A stretch of 26,581 nucleotides of DNA from SG8-41 sp036397875 (GTDB taxonomy: Bacteria; Pseudomonadota; Gammaproteobacteria; Burkholderiales; SG8-41). Every line of letters begins with the position of its first letter. Position 1 is the stretch's first letter. The DNA lies in the NCBI GenBank assembly GCA_036397875.1, contig DASWIC010000290.1:1-26581 (forward strand), read 5' to 3'. Positions 14,905 to 21,969 of this stretch are shown here, piece by piece. The position numbers were made by a program, and so were the translations under genes. The notes below the pieces were generated by a model, which was not told where the DNA came from, searched no databases, and saw only the letters and a list, made by a program, of their open reading frames with translations.

Positions 14905-14919
14905 TGCAACTGTGTTGCA
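14905..14919. promoter_or_regulatory. Putative Zur operator 2 (before the ZIP gene)
   Basis: TGCAACTGTGTTGCA is a perfect inverted repeat with 6-bp arms and a 3-base centre, 33 bases upstream of the ZIP start. It shares GCAAC-N3-GTTGC with the site at 14391-14403. Confidence 0.65.
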
Positions 14920-14952
14920 TGCGATGCCCTGCAGTTCTCAAGGTGATGTGTG

Positions 14953-15696
14953 ATGGAAACGCTGGTCTGGATTATCGGCGCCAGCCTTGCCGGCGGCGCT
15001 GTGAGCCTCCTGCTCGCGGCGGCGGTCGCGTATGCGCTGCTCCTGGCATGGGTGCCGCGCATGGTGAGCTACTCGGTGGGTGTTCTGCTGGGGGTGGCGT
15101 TTCTCAGCCTGCTGCCGGAGGCCTTCGAGAAACCCGCGGATGCGGAGAAGCTGTTCGGCGTAGTGCTCGCCGGCCTGCTGGCATTTTTCCTGCTGGAAAA
15201 GGCGGCGCTGTGGCGGCACGGCCACGAACGCGGCGACCACGGTACGCGGCAGCCAACGGGAATGCTCATCCTGGTGGGCGACGCGTTTCACAATTTCGTG
15301 GACGGGGTGTTGATTGCGGCGGCCTTCCTCACCGATTTGCGGCTGGGCGTCATTACGACGCTCGCGGTCATGGCGCACGAGATTCCGCAGGAGGTGGGGG
15401 ACTTCATGGTGCTGCTCAAGGCGGGCTACGGCAGGGGGCAGGCTCTGCTGCTCAATCTCGCCGTGAGCCTGACGTCCGTGGCGGGCGGCATCGTTGGTTA
15501 TTTGATGCTCGAAGGCGCGCGCGCCATGGTGCAGTACGCGCTGCTGCTCGCCGCGTCCTGTTTCATTTACATCGCGGTTGCGGACCTTATTCCCGACATG
15601 CACCGGCAGAACAGCGCCGGCGACATCGGATGGCAGCTCTTCCTGATGACGGTCGGCATCGCTACGATCTGGGCAATGGAGTCGCTATTGCATTAG
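14953..15696 (+). CDS. ZIP-family zinc transporter
   Basis: A 247-residue inner-membrane protein with about eight hydrophobic segments. The two ZIP metal-binding helices are clear: HNFVDG at 113-118 and HEIPQE at 142-147. A short cytoplasmic-type loop with His residues (LWRHGHERGDHG, about 88-99) precedes them. ZIP proteins move Zn2+ and sometimes Fe2+ or Mn2+ into the cytoplasm. ATG 14953 has AAGG about 9 bases upstream; GTG 14950 is an alternative. It follows zur on the same strand, with a strong palindrome between them, so repression by zinc-loaded Zur is the natural reading. The ABC genes start 97 bases downstream and may belong to the same transcript. Confidence 0.93.
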   Translation: METLVWIIGASLAGGAVSLLLAAAVAYALLLAWVPRMVSYSVGVLLGVAFLSLLPEAFEKPADAEKLFGVVLAGLLAFFLLEKAALWRHGHERGDHGTRQPTGMLILVGDAFHNFVDGVLIAAAFLTDLRLGVITTLAVMAHEIPQEVGDFMVLLKAGYGRGQALLLNLAVSLTSVAGGIVGYLMLEGARAMVQYALLLAASCFIYIAVADLIPDMHRQNSAGDIGWQLFLMTVGIATIWAMESLLH

Positions 15697-15793
15697 GCTG
15701 CACAAGCAAAGTCCGAGTGGCAATGCGCATCCAGTGGCGGTTACCGGTAGAATTCTTTGGCCTGCTGGCGGGAAACGTGGCGGGAGATCATCC

Positions 15794-16432
15794 GTGTTCG
15801 ATCTGCGAAATTTGAGCCACGCGTACGACGGCGCCCAGGTGCTGCAGGTTGCGGCGTGGCAAGTCGAGCAAGGGTCGCAGTGGCTCGTGCTGGGCCCTTC
15901 CGGAAGCGGCAAGACGACGCTTCTGCACATACTCGCCGGCATACTCCGGCCGACTGCGGGCAGCGTGAGCATTGCCGGCCAGAACCTCACGGCGCTCAAG
16001 CCCGCCGACCTCGATCGCTTTCGCGGACAGCGCATCGGCATCGTGTTGCAGCGCCTGCACCTTGTGCCAAGTCTGACAGTCGTGAGCAACCTGTTGTTGG
16101 CCCAGTATCTTGCTGGCCTGACCCAGGACAGCGCGCGAGTGCGCGAGGTGCTGGCGAGCCTCGACATTGCCGACAAGGCGGATGCCAATCCGCATGAGCT
16201 TTCCTTTGGCCAGGCGCAGCGGGTGGCAGTGGCGCGGGCGGTCGTGAACCGGCCGAAACTGCTGCTCGCCGACGAGCCGACCTCCAATCTCGACGATGCG
16301 CGCTGCGCGCAAGCCTACGGGCTGCTGGAGTCGCAGGCCCGTGCCTGTGGCGCGACCCTGGTGATCGCTACTCATGACCAGCGCATCAAGTCGCGCATGT
16401 CCAACCACTACGAGTTGAAGGAGCGGGCGTGA
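15794..16432 (+). CDS. ABC transporter ATPase, LolD/MacB type
   Basis: A 212-residue ABC ATPase with Walker A GPSGSGKTT, Q-loop IVLQRLHLVPSLTVVSN, signature ELSFGQAQRVAVARA, Walker B LLLADEPTSNLDD and the H-switch ATHD. The signature reads LSFGQ instead of LSGGQ. GTG 15794 is chosen: GGGAGA lies about 6 bases upstream and the protein then starts FDLRNLSHAYDG, the normal beta-strand. It ends in a GTGA overlap with the FtsX-type permease gene. In Pseudomonas aeruginosa a similar MacB-type pair (PA4064-PA4065) belongs to an operon induced by zinc depletion; the zur-ZIP context here fits (homology from memory, not checked). Confidence 0.9.
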   Translation: MFDLRNLSHAYDGAQVLQVAAWQVEQGSQWLVLGPSGSGKTTLLHILAGILRPTAGSVSIAGQNLTALKPADLDRFRGQRIGIVLQRLHLVPSLTVVSNLLLAQYLAGLTQDSARVREVLASLDIADKADANPHELSFGQAQRVAVARAVVNRPKLLLADEPTSNLDDARCAQAYGLLESQARACGATLVIATHDQRIKSRMSNHYELKERA

Positions 16433-17646
16433 ACCTGGCGACCATAAGTCTTGCCTATCTGCGCGCGCGGGCGCTCAACACGACGCTCAACGTGCTGCTC
16501 CTCGCGCTGGGGATCGCGACGATCACATTGCTGCTGCTCGCCACGTCCCAGCTCGAGGAGCGCATGCAGCGCGACGCGCGCGGCATAGACCTCGTGGTCG
16601 GCGCCAAGGGCAGCCCGATGCAGATCATCCTCTCCAGCATCTACCAGCTCGACGTGCCCACCGGCAACGTGTCGTGGAAGCAGGCACAGGAGCTGGCGCG
16701 CCACCGCGCGGTGAAGAAAATGATTCCGCTCGCCCTAGCCGACAACTACAAGGGTTTTCGGATCGTCGGCACCAATCACGACTATGTCCAGCATTACGGC
16801 GGGCGTCTCGCCGCGGGCCGCTTGTGGCAGAAGCCGCTGGAGGCGGTGCTCGGCGCCGAGCTCGCTGTGCGCACCGGACTTGGGCTTGGCACCGCTTTCA
16901 TCGGCGCGCACGGCATGGGATCAGGAGAAGGCGAGCACATGCATGAGACATACACCTACCAGGTCGTGGGCGTGCTGGCGCCCACCGGCACTGTGATGGA
17001 TCGCGTGGTGCTCACCGACGTTACCAGCGTGTGGGCGGTGCACGCGGACCAGTACGACATCAAGGACGTTGCGCGCATCGCGGAGCTGATGCCCGAAGAG
17101 GGTAAGGAGTTGACCGCGTTGCTCATCCAGTACTCCTCGCCACTCGCCGCTGCGATACTCCCGCGCTATGTTAACCAGAACAGCGAGATGCAGGCTGCCT
17201 CGCCGGCCTACGAAACGGCGCGGCTGTTCAGCATTATCGGGGTGGGCGTGGATGTGTTGCGGGGCTTCGCGCTGGTGCTGATCCTTGCCGCGGGCCTCTC
17301 CGTCTTCATCGCGCTCTACAACGCGCTGCTGGAGCGCCGTTACGATCTTGCCGTGATGCGGACACTGGGCGCCGGCCCCGGAAAGCTTATGGCGCTGATG
17401 CTGTTCGAGGGCGCGCTGCTGGCGGGCATCGGCGTGGCGCTGGGACTCGCCCTAGGGCATGTGCTCACTGAGTTGCTGGGCGTCGCGTTCAAGGCGGCGA
17501 AACAGGTCGCCGTGACGGGCTGGGCGTGGGTGCCCGAAGAGTTGTGGTTGATCGGGCTTGCGCTCGCGGTGGGGATCTTTGCAGCGCTGCTGCCGGCGTG
17601 GCGCGCGTATCGCACCGACATCGCCGGCACGCTCGCACGGGGGTAG
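16429..17646 (+). CDS. FtsX/MacB-type ABC permease with His/Glu-rich periplasmic loop
   Basis: A 405-residue permease: one N-terminal membrane helix (about 18-40), a large periplasmic domain (about 41-265) beginning LEERMQRDARGIDLVVGAKGSP, and three C-terminal helices (about 268-300, 322-350, 370-392) in the FtsX arrangement. The periplasmic domain contains a metal-ligand-rich stretch with His161, Glu167, Glu169, His170, His172 and Glu173. Translation starts at GTG 16429, overlapping the ATPase stop. FtsX/MacB proteins usually transmit force to the periplasm or expel substrates from it rather than import ions, so a role in handling a zinc-binding partner or metallophore is more likely than direct uptake (inference). 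Confidence 0.9.
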   Translation: MNLATISLAYLRARALNTTLNVLLLALGIATITLLLLATSQLEERMQRDARGIDLVVGAKGSPMQIILSSIYQLDVPTGNVSWKQAQELARHRAVKKMIPLALADNYKGFRIVGTNHDYVQHYGGRLAAGRLWQKPLEAVLGAELAVRTGLGLGTAFIGAHGMGSGEGEHMHETYTYQVVGVLAPTGTVMDRVVLTDVTSVWAVHADQYDIKDVARIAELMPEEGKELTALLIQYSSPLAAAILPRYVNQNSEMQAASPAYETARLFSIIGVGVDVLRGFALVLILAAGLSVFIALYNALLERRYDLAVMRTLGAGPGKLMALMLFEGALLAGIGVALGLALGHVLTELLGVAFKAAKQVAVTGWAWVPEELWLIGLALAVGIFAALLPAWRAYRTDIAGTLARG

Positions 17647-17733
17647 AGCGCCACAGGATTCGGGGCTCTGGTTTCAATCGGAATCGATACGCACGTTGGG
17701 ATTTCGGCACAAACATCACCTATGGAGCAATCC

Positions 17734-17997
17734 ATGAAGAACCTGATCCTTGCCATCCTCGTAGCGGGATTCACGATGCTGCCCGGGGCCGCCTTCGCCG
17801 CCGAGAAGGGGAAGAAGGACGACCCTGCTCATGTGAAAAAGGACATTGCCGATCACCGCGCGATGGCGGAAGCTCATCTCAACGCCGCCAAGTGCCTGGA
17901 AACGGGAAAGCCGGAAAAGGAATGTCAGGCGCAATTGGCTAAGGATTGCAAGGGGTTGGCTATTGGCAAGTATTGCGGCATGAGACACCGCGATTGA
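17734..17997 (+). CDS. Small secreted His/Cys protein, putative metal binder
   Basis: An 87-residue protein not in a family I can name. Residues 1-22 form a signal peptide (MKNLILAILVAGFTMLPGAAFA) with a likely cut before Ala23. The mature 65 residues are charged and carry His33, His41, His48, His85 and four cysteines: Cys54, Cys64, Cys72 and Cys81. The last is in the conserved-looking ending GKYCGMRH. Four cysteines in an exported protein suggest two disulfides or a metal site. ATG 17734 is preferred over ATG 17722 because GGAG lies six bases before it. The place between a zinc-linked ABC permease and a DUF3299 gene suggests a periplasmic metal carrier (inference). Confidence 0.8.
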   Translation: MKNLILAILVAGFTMLPGAAFAAEKGKKDDPAHVKKDIADHRAMAEAHLNAAKCLETGKPEKECQAQLAKDCKGLAIGKYCGMRHRD

Positions 17998-18093
17998 TCT
18001 TGACGGTTGTGCCTGATTCAGGAACCTGGGGTAGAATCAGCTCCCTGACAGGTGACCGGCCGGCCCTGGCGGCGGGTGTTGCACGGAGGAAAT

Positions 18094-18612
18094 ATGCGGT
18101 TCGTTATCGGTGTTACGGCGCTGCTGCTTGCTCTCCAGGCTACGGTGTGGGCGCAGCAGAAAGGCGTCCCCGGAAAGGAACTCTACGCCAAGGATCCGGC
18201 GACGATGGACGCGCCGCCGCCCCCTGCTTCTTACCTGGACAAGCCGCTGCCCGAGTTGATGGGGGTCGTGTCCTGGAAGACGCTCGGCCAGGTCGTGGCG
18301 GTCAGGCAACAGGACCGCTTCGTGCCGCAGTTCTCCAGGGACATCGCCGCCCTCGACAAGAAGGAAGTCAAGCTGCAGGGCTTCATGATGCCGCTCGACA
18401 TGGGCGAGAAGCAGAAGCGTTTCCTGCTGGTCGCGATGCCGCCGACGTGCGCGTTCTGCCTCCCCGGCGGGCCCGACCAGCTGGTCGAAGTGCAGGCGAA
18501 AACTCCGGTCAAGTACGGGTTTGAGCCCATCGTCGTCAGCGGCAAGTTCGTCGTGCTGAAGGACGATCCGATGGGGCTCTACTACCGTCTGACGGAAGCC
18601 GTCGCGCAGTAA
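18094..18612 (+). CDS. DUF3299 periplasmic protein
   Basis: A 172-residue exported protein. The signal peptide is MRFVIGVTALLLALQATVWA, followed by a mature domain with VKLQGFMMPLDMG and a CxxC-type site, MPPTCAFCLPGGPDQ (Cys119, Cys122), typical of DUF3299. The function is unestablished; members recur beside MacB-type ABC pairs in zinc-responsive operons. GGAGGA stands just before ATG 18094. A TAGAAT (18032-18037) with a poor -35 (TTGTGC, 19 bp) might give a separate promoter in the 96-base gap. Confidence 0.87.
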   Translation: MRFVIGVTALLLALQATVWAQQKGVPGKELYAKDPATMDAPPPPASYLDKPLPELMGVVSWKTLGQVVAVRQQDRFVPQFSRDIAALDKKEVKLQGFMMPLDMGEKQKRFLLVAMPPTCAFCLPGGPDQLVEVQAKTPVKYGFEPIVVSGKFVVLKDDPMGLYYRLTEAVAQ

Positions 18613-18627
18613 TCCGCCGTTTCAGGA

Positions 18628-19332
18628 TTGTTCGCGGTCGCCGGGCACGCCATCGAATCCGGCCGCCGTCGCGGGGGCAGCGCGTTCGCAGTCTTCCTCC
18701 TGGGCAGCGTCGCGGCGCACGCCGTGGTGCTGGTGGTGTTTCCGGGGTTCGACCGCGAGGACGAACCGCAGAGCTTGCCCGTCCTAGAAGTCGTGCTGCA
18801 GAGCGCGCGCCCCCTCGCCGTCGAGCTTCGCGAACCCGCCGGGCGGCCGTTCTCCGATCACCCGCAGAGAGCGAAGGTTCCGGCCAGGGCCATACCGGAA
18901 ACGCAGGACGCGCGGGGCGCGCCAGTCTTGATGCTGTCGGAGCCGCGCGAGCCGGAAAGCGCCTCATTTGCCGTCGAGCCCTCCAGGGTTCCCGAGCCGG
19001 CGGTTACCGCGCTTGCGCGCGAGACCGTGGATGAAAGCGTCGCGCAACCGGCAGGCTCCAATGCCGCTTACCTGCGCAACCCCGCGCCGCTCTACCCGGA
19101 GGCCGCGCGGCGGGCAGGTCAGGAGGGCAGGGTGACGCTACGCGTGCGGGTGGCGCGCGATGGGACCGCTTCGCGCGTGGCGGTCGAAAAATCGAGCGGC
19201 TCGCCCCACCTCGACGCCGCGGCGCTGGAAGCGGTCAAGGCCTGGCGCTTCACGCCGGCGCGCCGGGGCGCGGACGCCGTCGAGTCCTGGATGCTGGTCC
19301 CGATTGTATTTCGTCTCGACGGCGCGTCATAG
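18628..19332 (+). CDS. TonB-type energy transducer
   Basis: A 234-residue protein with the TonB plan: short basic cytoplasmic end, one membrane helix (about 19-39, AFAVFLLGSVAAHAVVLVVF), a long proline- and glutamate-rich periplasmic spacer (about 45-150), and a C-terminal TonB domain (about 150-232: NPAPLYPEAARRAGQEGRVTLRVRV ... KAWRFTPA). It couples the proton motive force to outer-membrane receptors. The only plausible in-frame start is TTG 18628, with AGGA abutting it, so the exact start is uncertain. No ExbB/ExbD or receptor gene is in the window. Its place after the zinc-type genes suggests a dedicated receptor for zinc or a metallophore elsewhere (inference). Confidence 0.85.
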   Translation: MFAVAGHAIESGRRRGGSAFAVFLLGSVAAHAVVLVVFPGFDREDEPQSLPVLEVVLQSARPLAVELREPAGRPFSDHPQRAKVPARAIPETQDARGAPVLMLSEPREPESASFAVEPSRVPEPAVTALARETVDESVAQPAGSNAAYLRNPAPLYPEAARRAGQEGRVTLRVRVARDGTASRVAVEKSSGSPHLDAAALEAVKAWRFTPARRGADAVESWMLVPIVFRLDGAS

Positions 19333-19376
19333 ATTTCCCGGCCGCGGAATAATCCAATGGTTCGCGCAAGGAGCCG

Positions 19377-19853
19377 ATGTTGAATCCTGCTTCGAATGCG
19401 CGGGCGATCGTTGCCTGCGGAGTGCTGTGGTGCACCCTGGCGGCGGCCAATGCGCATGCGCAGTCCGTGGAGATCAAGGACGCCTGGATACGCGGGACCG
19501 TCGGTGGGCAACAGGCGACCGGCGCGTTCATGAGTCTCACCAGCCGCTCACCGGCGCGCCTGGTCGCCGCCGCGACTCCGGTGGCACGCATCGCGGAGAT
19601 TCACCACTCGCGAATGGAAGGCGGCGTGATGAGGATGCTTGCGGTGAGGGGCATCGATCTGCCCGCGAACCGGACCGTGAAGCTCGCGCCGGGCGGCTAT
19701 CACATCATGCTGCTGGATCTCAAGCGGACGCTCAACGCCGGGGACCGCGTGCCGTTGCGGCTCACGTTCGAGCTGGCGGGGAAGAAGCGCGAGACGATCG
19801 AGCTCGACGTGGAGGTTCGCCAGGTCACCGGCGAGCCGAAGCAATCCCACTGA
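19377..19853 (+). CDS. PCu(A)C-family periplasmic copper chaperone
   Basis: A 158-residue exported protein with a signal peptide ending near AHA (residue 28). It carries the exact copper ligand pattern of the family, His76-X10-Met87-X21-His109-X-Met111, within EIHHSRMEGGVMRML and GGYHIMLLDL. PCu(A)C delivers Cu(I) to the CuA site of cytochrome oxidase. AAGGAG precedes ATG 19377 by three bases. It ends 18 bases from rlpA on the opposite strand. Its presence at the end of a zinc-type cluster may reflect a shared metal-starvation response or simple adjacency. Nothing is missing from the copper site. Confidence 0.92.
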   Translation: MLNPASNARAIVACGVLWCTLAAANAHAQSVEIKDAWIRGTVGGQQATGAFMSLTSRSPARLVAAATPVARIAEIHHSRMEGGVMRMLAVRGIDLPANRTVKLAPGGYHIMLLDLKRTLNAGDRVPLRLTFELAGKKRETIELDVEVRQVTGEPKQSH

Positions 19854-19856
19854 TCG

Positions 19857-19870
19857 GGGTCTCGGGTCTC
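19857..19870. repeat. Heptamer pair (GGGTCTC x2)
   Basis: Two identical 7-bp units filling most of the 18-base gap between the convergent PCu(A)C and rlpA genes. Confidence 0.45.
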
Positions 19871-19871
19871 G

Positions 19872-20852
19872 TCATCGCTGAAGCACGAAGGGCCGGAAGC
19901 CGAGCGCCTGGCCGATCCTGTCCGCATCCCGTCGCGCTTCCGCGTCCCGCGGATAGGGCCCGGCGTGAACCCGGAATAGTCCGTCCCGGCTGAAGACGTG
20001 CAGCGCGGCTGCGAGCCAATCGATCTGGACTTTCATCCGTGCGAGGAAGTTCTCCGCGTTGTCTCGTGATCCGAACGCCCCGAGCTGCAGGTAGATGCCT
20101 CCCGCATCGGCGTTGGCCGGCGCCGGCGGGACGCCGACCGCCACCCTTGCCGGCGGCTCCGCGGCGGGAAGCTGGCTGGCGGGCGGCTCGGGTTCCACCG
20201 CGGCGGCAAGCGGCGCGCTCTCGGGCCTTGCGGCCGGCGCCGCGGCAACCGTCGCTCCGGCGCCGTCGGGGAGGATGGACTCGACCTCGACCAGCGCGTT
20301 GCCGCCGGCGAGCACACCGATGCGGTGGGCGGCGGTGTACGAGAGGTCGATGATGCGGCCGTCGACGAATGGCCCGCGGTCGTTGACACGGACCACCACC
20401 GATTTGCCGTTCTTCAGGTTCGTCACCCGCGCATAGCTCGGGATCGGGAGCGTCGTGTGCGCCGCGGTCATGGCGTACATATCGTAGATCTCGCCCGAGG
20501 CGGTCTGCCTGCCGTGGTAGCGCCGGCCGTACCAGGTGGCGATGCCGCGGGCCTTGTACGGCGCGTGCGATGTCATCGGCGTATAGCGCTTGCCCATGAC
20601 GACGTACGGCCGGGCCGTGCCGCGATTGACCGGCTCGGCGCGCGGCACCGCGTCGGGGATGCTCTCGAGGTTGGCCGGCGGATTCGCGCCCGGCCCGTCG
20701 TCGAGGTAGTAGCCGCCGGGGCGCTTGGCCGGCGTGCCGCAGCCGCCCAGCGCGGCCGTCAGCAGCACCGCCGCGACCAGGTAACGGGTAATGGGTAATG
20801 GGTAATGAGCAAAGCCCCACAGCGGGTTTACCGGCTTTTTCCCATTACTCAT
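19872..20852 (-). CDS. rlpA: RlpA-family septal ring lipoprotein with DPBB and SPOR domains
   Basis: A 326-residue outer-membrane lipoprotein related to the lytic transglycosylase that trims denuded glycan at the septum. After a signal peptide with lipobox LGGC (Cys38) come a double-psi beta-barrel domain (about 90-185: GIATWYGRRYHGRQTASGE, VRVNDRGPFVDGRIIDLS), a low-complexity Ala/Pro linker (about 195-245) and a C-terminal SPOR domain (about 250-326). The N-terminus is odd: the ATG at 20852 lies in one heptamer array, and residues 16-24, just before the hydrophobic core, are encoded by a second one. The array has evidently become part of the signal peptide n-region. It is the last gene of the mre-mrd cluster, 13 bases after rodA. 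Confidence 0.92.
   Translation of the reverse strand: MSNGKKPVNPLWGFAHYPLPITRYLVAAVLLTAALGGCGTPAKRPGGYYLDDGPGANPPANLESIPDAVPRAEPVNRGTARPYVVMGKRYTPMTSHAPYKARGIATWYGRRYHGRQTASGEIYDMYAMTAAHTTLPIPSYARVTNLKNGKSVVVRVNDRGPFVDGRIIDLSYTAAHRIGVLAGGNALVEVESILPDGAGATVAAAPAARPESAPLAAAVEPEPPASQLPAAEPPARVAVGVPPAPANADAGGIYLQLGAFGSRDNAENFLARMKVQIDWLAAALHVFSRDGLFRVHAGPYPRDAEARRDADRIGQALGFRPFVLQR
20781..20808. repeat. Heptamer array, 4 units (GTAATGG type), inside rlpA 5' end
   Basis: GTAACGG GTAATGG GTAATGG GTAATGA, read on the plus strand. It encodes rlpA residues 16-24 on the minus strand and is partly complementary to the array at 20841-20868. Confidence 0.85.
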
Positions 20853-20868
20853 TACTCATCACCCATCA
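20841..20868. repeat. Heptamer array, 4 units (CTCATTA type), rodA-rlpA junction
   Basis: CCCATTA CTCATTA CTCATCA CCCATCA. Opposite in orientation to the array 32 bases away. On the minus strand it supplies the rodA stop codon and the rlpA start codon. The two arrays could form a roughly 17-bp hairpin with two G-U pairs in the mRNA. Confidence 0.85.
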
Positions 20869-21969
20869 CGTTTGTACGAGCTTCTTGTGGCTGTTGATGC
20901 TCATCAGGATACCGAAGCCGAGGCAGATCGACACGAGCGCGGTGCCGCCATAGCTGAGGAACGGCAGCGGGACGCCCACTACCGGCAGGATGCCGCTCAC
21001 CATCCCCATATTGACGAAGGCGTAGGTGAAGAAGGTGAGCGTGATCGCGCCGCAGAGCAGGCGCGCGAACATCGTGGGCGCGTTGGCGGTGATCAGCATG
21101 CCGCGCGAGATCGCGGCGAGGTACAAGCCGAGCAGCGCCACGCAGCCCAGCAGCCCGAACTCTTCGGCATAGACCGCGAACACGAAATCGGTGGTGCGCT
21201 CCGGAATGAAGTCGAGGTGGGTCTGCGAGCCGTTCAGCCAGCCCTTGCCGAACCAGCCCCCGGAGCCCACCGCGATCATGGACTGGATCGTGTGGTAGCC
21301 GGTGCCGAGCGGGTCCTGGCTGGGGTCGAAAAGGGTCAGGATGCGCTGCCGCTGGTAATCGCGCAGCGCCGACCACACGAACGGCATGGCGGCGGCGCCG
21401 GCAAGCGCGACCCCCGCGATGACGCGCCACGACAGCCCCGCGAGAAACAGCACGAAGAATCCCGCCGCGGTGATGAGCACCGCGGTGCCGAGGTCGGGCT
21501 GCCGGGCGATCAGCGCGACCGGGATCACCAGCATCAACGTGGCGATCGCGTAGTTTGCGAGCCGCAGCGACTTCTCGTGGCGGTCGAAATACCATGCGAG
21601 CGCGAGCGGCACCGCGATCTTCATGAATTCGGAGGGCTGGATGCGGGTGATGCCGAAGTCGAGCCAGCGCCGCGCGCCGTGCACGACGTCGCCAAACAGC
21701 GCGACCGCGACGAGCAGCAGGAGGCCGAGCACGTAGAGCGGCACCGCAAGCCGCATCAGGTAATGAGGGGGGATATTGGCGAACAGCCACAGCACGACCA
21801 GGGCGATCAGCATGTTCGCGATCTGCCCGGTGACGCGCGCCGCATTCATGCTGGACGCGCTCACCAGCACCACCACCCCGACCGCCAGCAGCGCCAGCAC
21901 GATGCCGAGCAGGGTGGCGTCGATGTTGCGCGTGAGAGTGTGCCCGAGCTGTCTAACCGCGGGATGCAT
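20866..21969 (-). CDS. rodA: Rod-shape SEDS glycosyltransferase RodA
   Basis: A 367-residue polytopic membrane protein, about ten helices, of the SEDS family that polymerises lipid II during cell elongation. Recognisable segments are HGARRWLDFGITRIQPSEFMKIAVPLALAW, RQPDLGTAVLI, DPSQDPLGTGYHTIQSMIAVGSGGWFGKGW, HLDFIPERTTDFVFAVYAEEFG and the C-terminal GVPLPFLSYGGTALV. Its start overlaps the mrdA end by 17 bases, so the pair is translationally linked, as expected for a RodA-PBP2 complex. The stop codon lies at the edge of a heptamer array. Confidence 0.97.
   Translation of the reverse strand: MHPAVRQLGHTLTRNIDATLLGIVLALLAVGVVVLVSASSMNAARVTGQIANMLIALVVLWLFANIPPHYLMRLAVPLYVLGLLLLVAVALFGDVVHGARRWLDFGITRIQPSEFMKIAVPLALAWYFDRHEKSLRLANYAIATLMLVIPVALIARQPDLGTAVLITAAGFFVLFLAGLSWRVIAGVALAGAAAMPFVWSALRDYQRQRILTLFDPSQDPLGTGYHTIQSMIAVGSGGWFGKGWLNGSQTHLDFIPERTTDFVFAVYAEEFGLLGCVALLGLYLAAISRGMLITANAPTMFARLLCGAITLTFFTYAFVNMGMVSGILPVVGVPLPFLSYGGTALVSICLGFGILMSINSHKKLVQT

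Noticed and set aside
20781..20868. CRISPR array or phage attachment site
   Set aside because: Units are 7 bp and contiguous, without spacers, and no integrase-linked element is bounded by them.
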